NCBI GenBank assembly: GCA_903858195.1
Contig: CAIOHW010000226.1
Coordinates: forward strand, 1-6,658
Direction of reading: 5' to 3'
Source: Oligoflexia bacterium
Lineage (GTDB): Bacteria; Bdellovibrionota; UBA1018
DNA: 6,658 bases
The notes below the pieces were generated by a model. That model saw only the letters and a program-made list of their open reading frames with translations, ran no database searches and had not been told where the DNA came from. Positions 5,279-6,658 of the stretch are shown in pieces. Numbering within the stretch: the stretch's first letter is position 1; the number at the start of each line of letters is the position of its first letter. Both the position numbers and the translations under genes were made by a program.

Positions 5279-6550
5279 ATGAAGATTTTCCCGATCATTC
5301 GAGTTGCACAAAGGCGGGGCAAAAGGCACCTGCGGTCGATCGGCCTCGCTCTGGCGGCGCTGGCCTCCGGATCCGCTCAGGCCGACCAGCAGATGCTGCC
5401 GTGGCGACTCCACCATCAGGACGGAGGGATCTGGAAGATCTCAGCCGAAGGCCTCACCTTTGGAACGAACTCCAACTACGGGCCTACCGGAAAAAAGGAG
5501 TCCGTCTCCGGCCTGGATGGCCTCCGCCGCACCGAAGGCGCCGCCACCCTCGAGATTGCCGTTCATCCGCGCCTCACCCTCTTTGGCCGCGGAACCTGGA
5601 ATCTCACGGATATCCGCAGCAGCACGATCGATGCGAGCCAGTATGGACTTGCCGACCAAAGTCTTGGACTGGCCCTCCGGCTGATCGACAGCCGGGTTGC
5701 CCTCGACTTCCAGGTCCAGACCGACCTGCCCGCCTACAACAACACCGATGCGCAGGCACAAGGCCTTCCGTTCCTGGGCGACTCAACGACCAATGTTCAT
5801 ATCGGAGGCTTCGCCACCGTGCCCTTCGGTCAACAATGGCAACTCAGGGCCGGCGCGGGCTACACGACCCGGATGGCCGACTTCTCCAGCTCGGTTCCTT
5901 GGAGCCTGGAGCTCGTGAAGGATCCTGCCTTCGAACAGAGCGGAGCGTCGGGAACGGTGATCCGGACGCTGTTCTGGGGTTTTTCCTCCCTGAACACCGA
6001 TCCCAACGGCTCGAGCGCCGCAACTGCCAGGCAGGCGGGAGCAGCGGGCAGCTTTTTGGTCAATGCGGTCAATCCATCGCTCGCGGTCAGTCGTGTTGAG
6101 TCGGGATATCGCTGGGGCTCTGATGCAGGGAGCTCAAATGTCGCGGTGCTGGCCGGCTACTCCTACACGCTCTGGGGCCAGGCTGCCGCTCGCGGCAACA
6201 CCTGGCATCTCTTTTTTGAGTGGAGCTTGGACCGGCGCAGAACCCCCTCTCAAGCGTCGCTCCCGACCCATCCCTCCAAGAGCTTCCTGACCTACTCTGG
6301 AAAGGGAAGGATTGTGGCCGTCTCCAGCACTCGCACGCTCATCATCGATCAGGGCAGCCACCAGGGACTGGCGATGGGCGACCGCATGGACATCTTCACG
6401 GTGAACGCAGACGGCACTCTCGGGCAGCCGGTCGCACGCGCCGAGGTCAGCCGGCTCGACTGGGAGCAGGCCCAGCTTACGATCCTCCAAATCTTCAAGG
6501 AGACGGCCATCAAGGAAGGCTTTGCCGTCCAGAAGCTCGTCCAACCCTAG
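5279..6550 (+). CDS. Predicted outer-membrane beta-barrel protein with C-terminal FlgT-C-like domain
   Basis: A 423-residue protein I cannot name. Residues 1-35 look like a Sec signal peptide: a long basic N-region (RRGKRHLR), a hydrophobic core (IGLALAALA) and SAQA before D36 as the cleavage site. Residues about 47-318 show short alternating-polarity stretches rich in Gly and aromatics, separated by Ser/Asn/Asp loops, as in outer-membrane barrels; examples are LTLFGRGTWNL (99-109), WQLRAGAGYTTR (187-198), VAVLAGYSYTLWG (288-300) and WHLFFEWSLD (309-318). After a Pro/Ser linker, residues about 340-423 form a compact domain, GRIVAVSSTRTLIIDQGSHQG and then GLAMGDRMDIFTV, with the G-x-V/I-x-V ... 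GxxxGLxxGD pattern seen in FlgT C-terminal-like domains. ATG 5279 has no good Shine-Dalgarno, so the start is less certain. A second exported protein follows 27 bases downstream, suggesting an operon. Confidence 0.75.
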   Translation: MKIFPIIRVAQRRGKRHLRSIGLALAALASGSAQADQQMLPWRLHHQDGGIWKISAEGLTFGTNSNYGPTGKKESVSGLDGLRRTEGAATLEIAVHPRLTLFGRGTWNLTDIRSSTIDASQYGLADQSLGLALRLIDSRVALDFQVQTDLPAYNNTDAQAQGLPFLGDSTTNVHIGGFATVPFGQQWQLRAGAGYTTRMADFSSSVPWSLELVKDPAFEQSGASGTVIRTLFWGFSSLNTDPNGSSAATARQAGAAGSFLVNAVNPSLAVSRVESGYRWGSDAGSSNVAVLAGYSYTLWGQAAARGNTWHLFFEWSLDRRRTPSQASLPTHPSKSFLTYSGKGRIVAVSSTRTLIIDQGSHQGLAMGDRMDIFTVNADGTLGQPVARAEVSRLDWEQAQLTILQIFKETAIKEGFAVQKLVQP

Positions 6551-6563
6551 CAGTTCGAAATCA

Positions 6564-6570
6564 TAGGAAA
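6564..6570 (+). promoter_or_regulatory. Shine-Dalgarno of the truncated last gene
   Basis: TAGGAAA ends seven bases before the ATG at 6578. It supports a real gene start although only 27 codons are visible. Confidence 0.55.
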
Positions 6571-6577
6571 CGAAATC

Positions 6578-6658
6578 ATGAAAACCCCCCAGCCATTCCG
6601 CACCCTTTTCGCTGCAGCAGCCCTCCTTTTGATTGGAGCGCCCGCAAATGCGGCGAAG
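6578..6658 (+). CDS. N-terminus of an exported protein, truncated by window edge
   Basis: An ATG at 6578 opens a frame that runs to the last base, giving 27 residues that start MKTPQPFRTLFAAAA. They form a textbook Sec signal peptide: a short basic N-region (K2, R8), a hydrophobic core (LFAAAALLLIGA) and an A-N-A motif before Ala-Lys as the probable signal peptidase I site. There is no Cys near the cleavage site, so it does not look like a lipoprotein. The mature part lies outside the window and its function cannot be told. It follows the beta-barrel gene by 27 bases on the same strand with its own Shine-Dalgarno and no terminator between, so cotranscription is likely. Confidence 0.75.
   Translation, partial: MKTPQPFRTLFAAAALLLIGAPANAAK

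Noticed and set aside
5137..6099. A 320-codon open frame on the + strand overlapping the start of maeB and most of the barrel gene
   Set aside because: Its translation is rich in Arg, Pro and Gly with no recognisable domain, as expected from an out-of-frame reading of GC-rich DNA. The overlapping frames have clear signal-peptide and MaeB signatures.
1..6658. CRISPR arrays, tRNA or rRNA genes, insertion sequences, phage or defence genes
   Set aside because: Nothing resembling regularly spaced repeats, tRNA-like clovers, transposase motifs or terminal inverted repeats was seen on either strand.

Overview
The window comes from a GC-rich Gram-negative bacterium. Tightly packed housekeeping genes sit among genes for envelope or exported proteins. 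A probable lipoprotein lipobox, a signal-peptide beta-barrel protein and a membrane-anchored YdcF/SanA-type protein all imply an outer membrane. A barrel fused to a FlgT-C-like tail would fit Bdellovibrionota or a delta-proteobacterial relative, but nothing here fixes the taxonomy.

Layout from left to right: (1) the 3' part of a probable lipoprotein gene on the + strand, whose lipobox lies at the very edge of the window; (2) rdgB (dITP/XTP pyrophosphatase), + strand, 27 bases downstream; (3) a convergent gene on the - strand for a membrane-anchored DUF218 (YdcF/SanA/ElyC-like) protein, starting at a GTG at 2059; (4) a 99-base divergent gap, then rpmB (ribosomal protein L28, zinc-ribbon form), + strand; (5) a strong, near-symmetrical terminator that can serve both flanking units; (6) ridA and maeB on the - strand, arranged maeB then ridA with a 15-base gap; (7) a 109-base divergent gap; (8) a + strand gene for an outer-membrane beta-barrel protein; (9) the first 27 codons of a second exported protein, cut by the right edge.

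Several genes have cleaning or maintenance roles. RdgB removes deaminated purine nucleotides. RidA hydrolyses reactive enamine/imine intermediates. MaeB converts malate to pyruvate with NADPH. The maeB-ridA pair is the only clear metabolic operon. The two rightmost genes look like a small cotranscribed envelope unit.

I found no CRISPR array, tRNA, rRNA, insertion sequence, phage gene or obvious defence system. The content is mostly ordinary chromosomal core. The least explained items are the two unidentified exported proteins at the edges and the barrel protein with its C-terminal domain.
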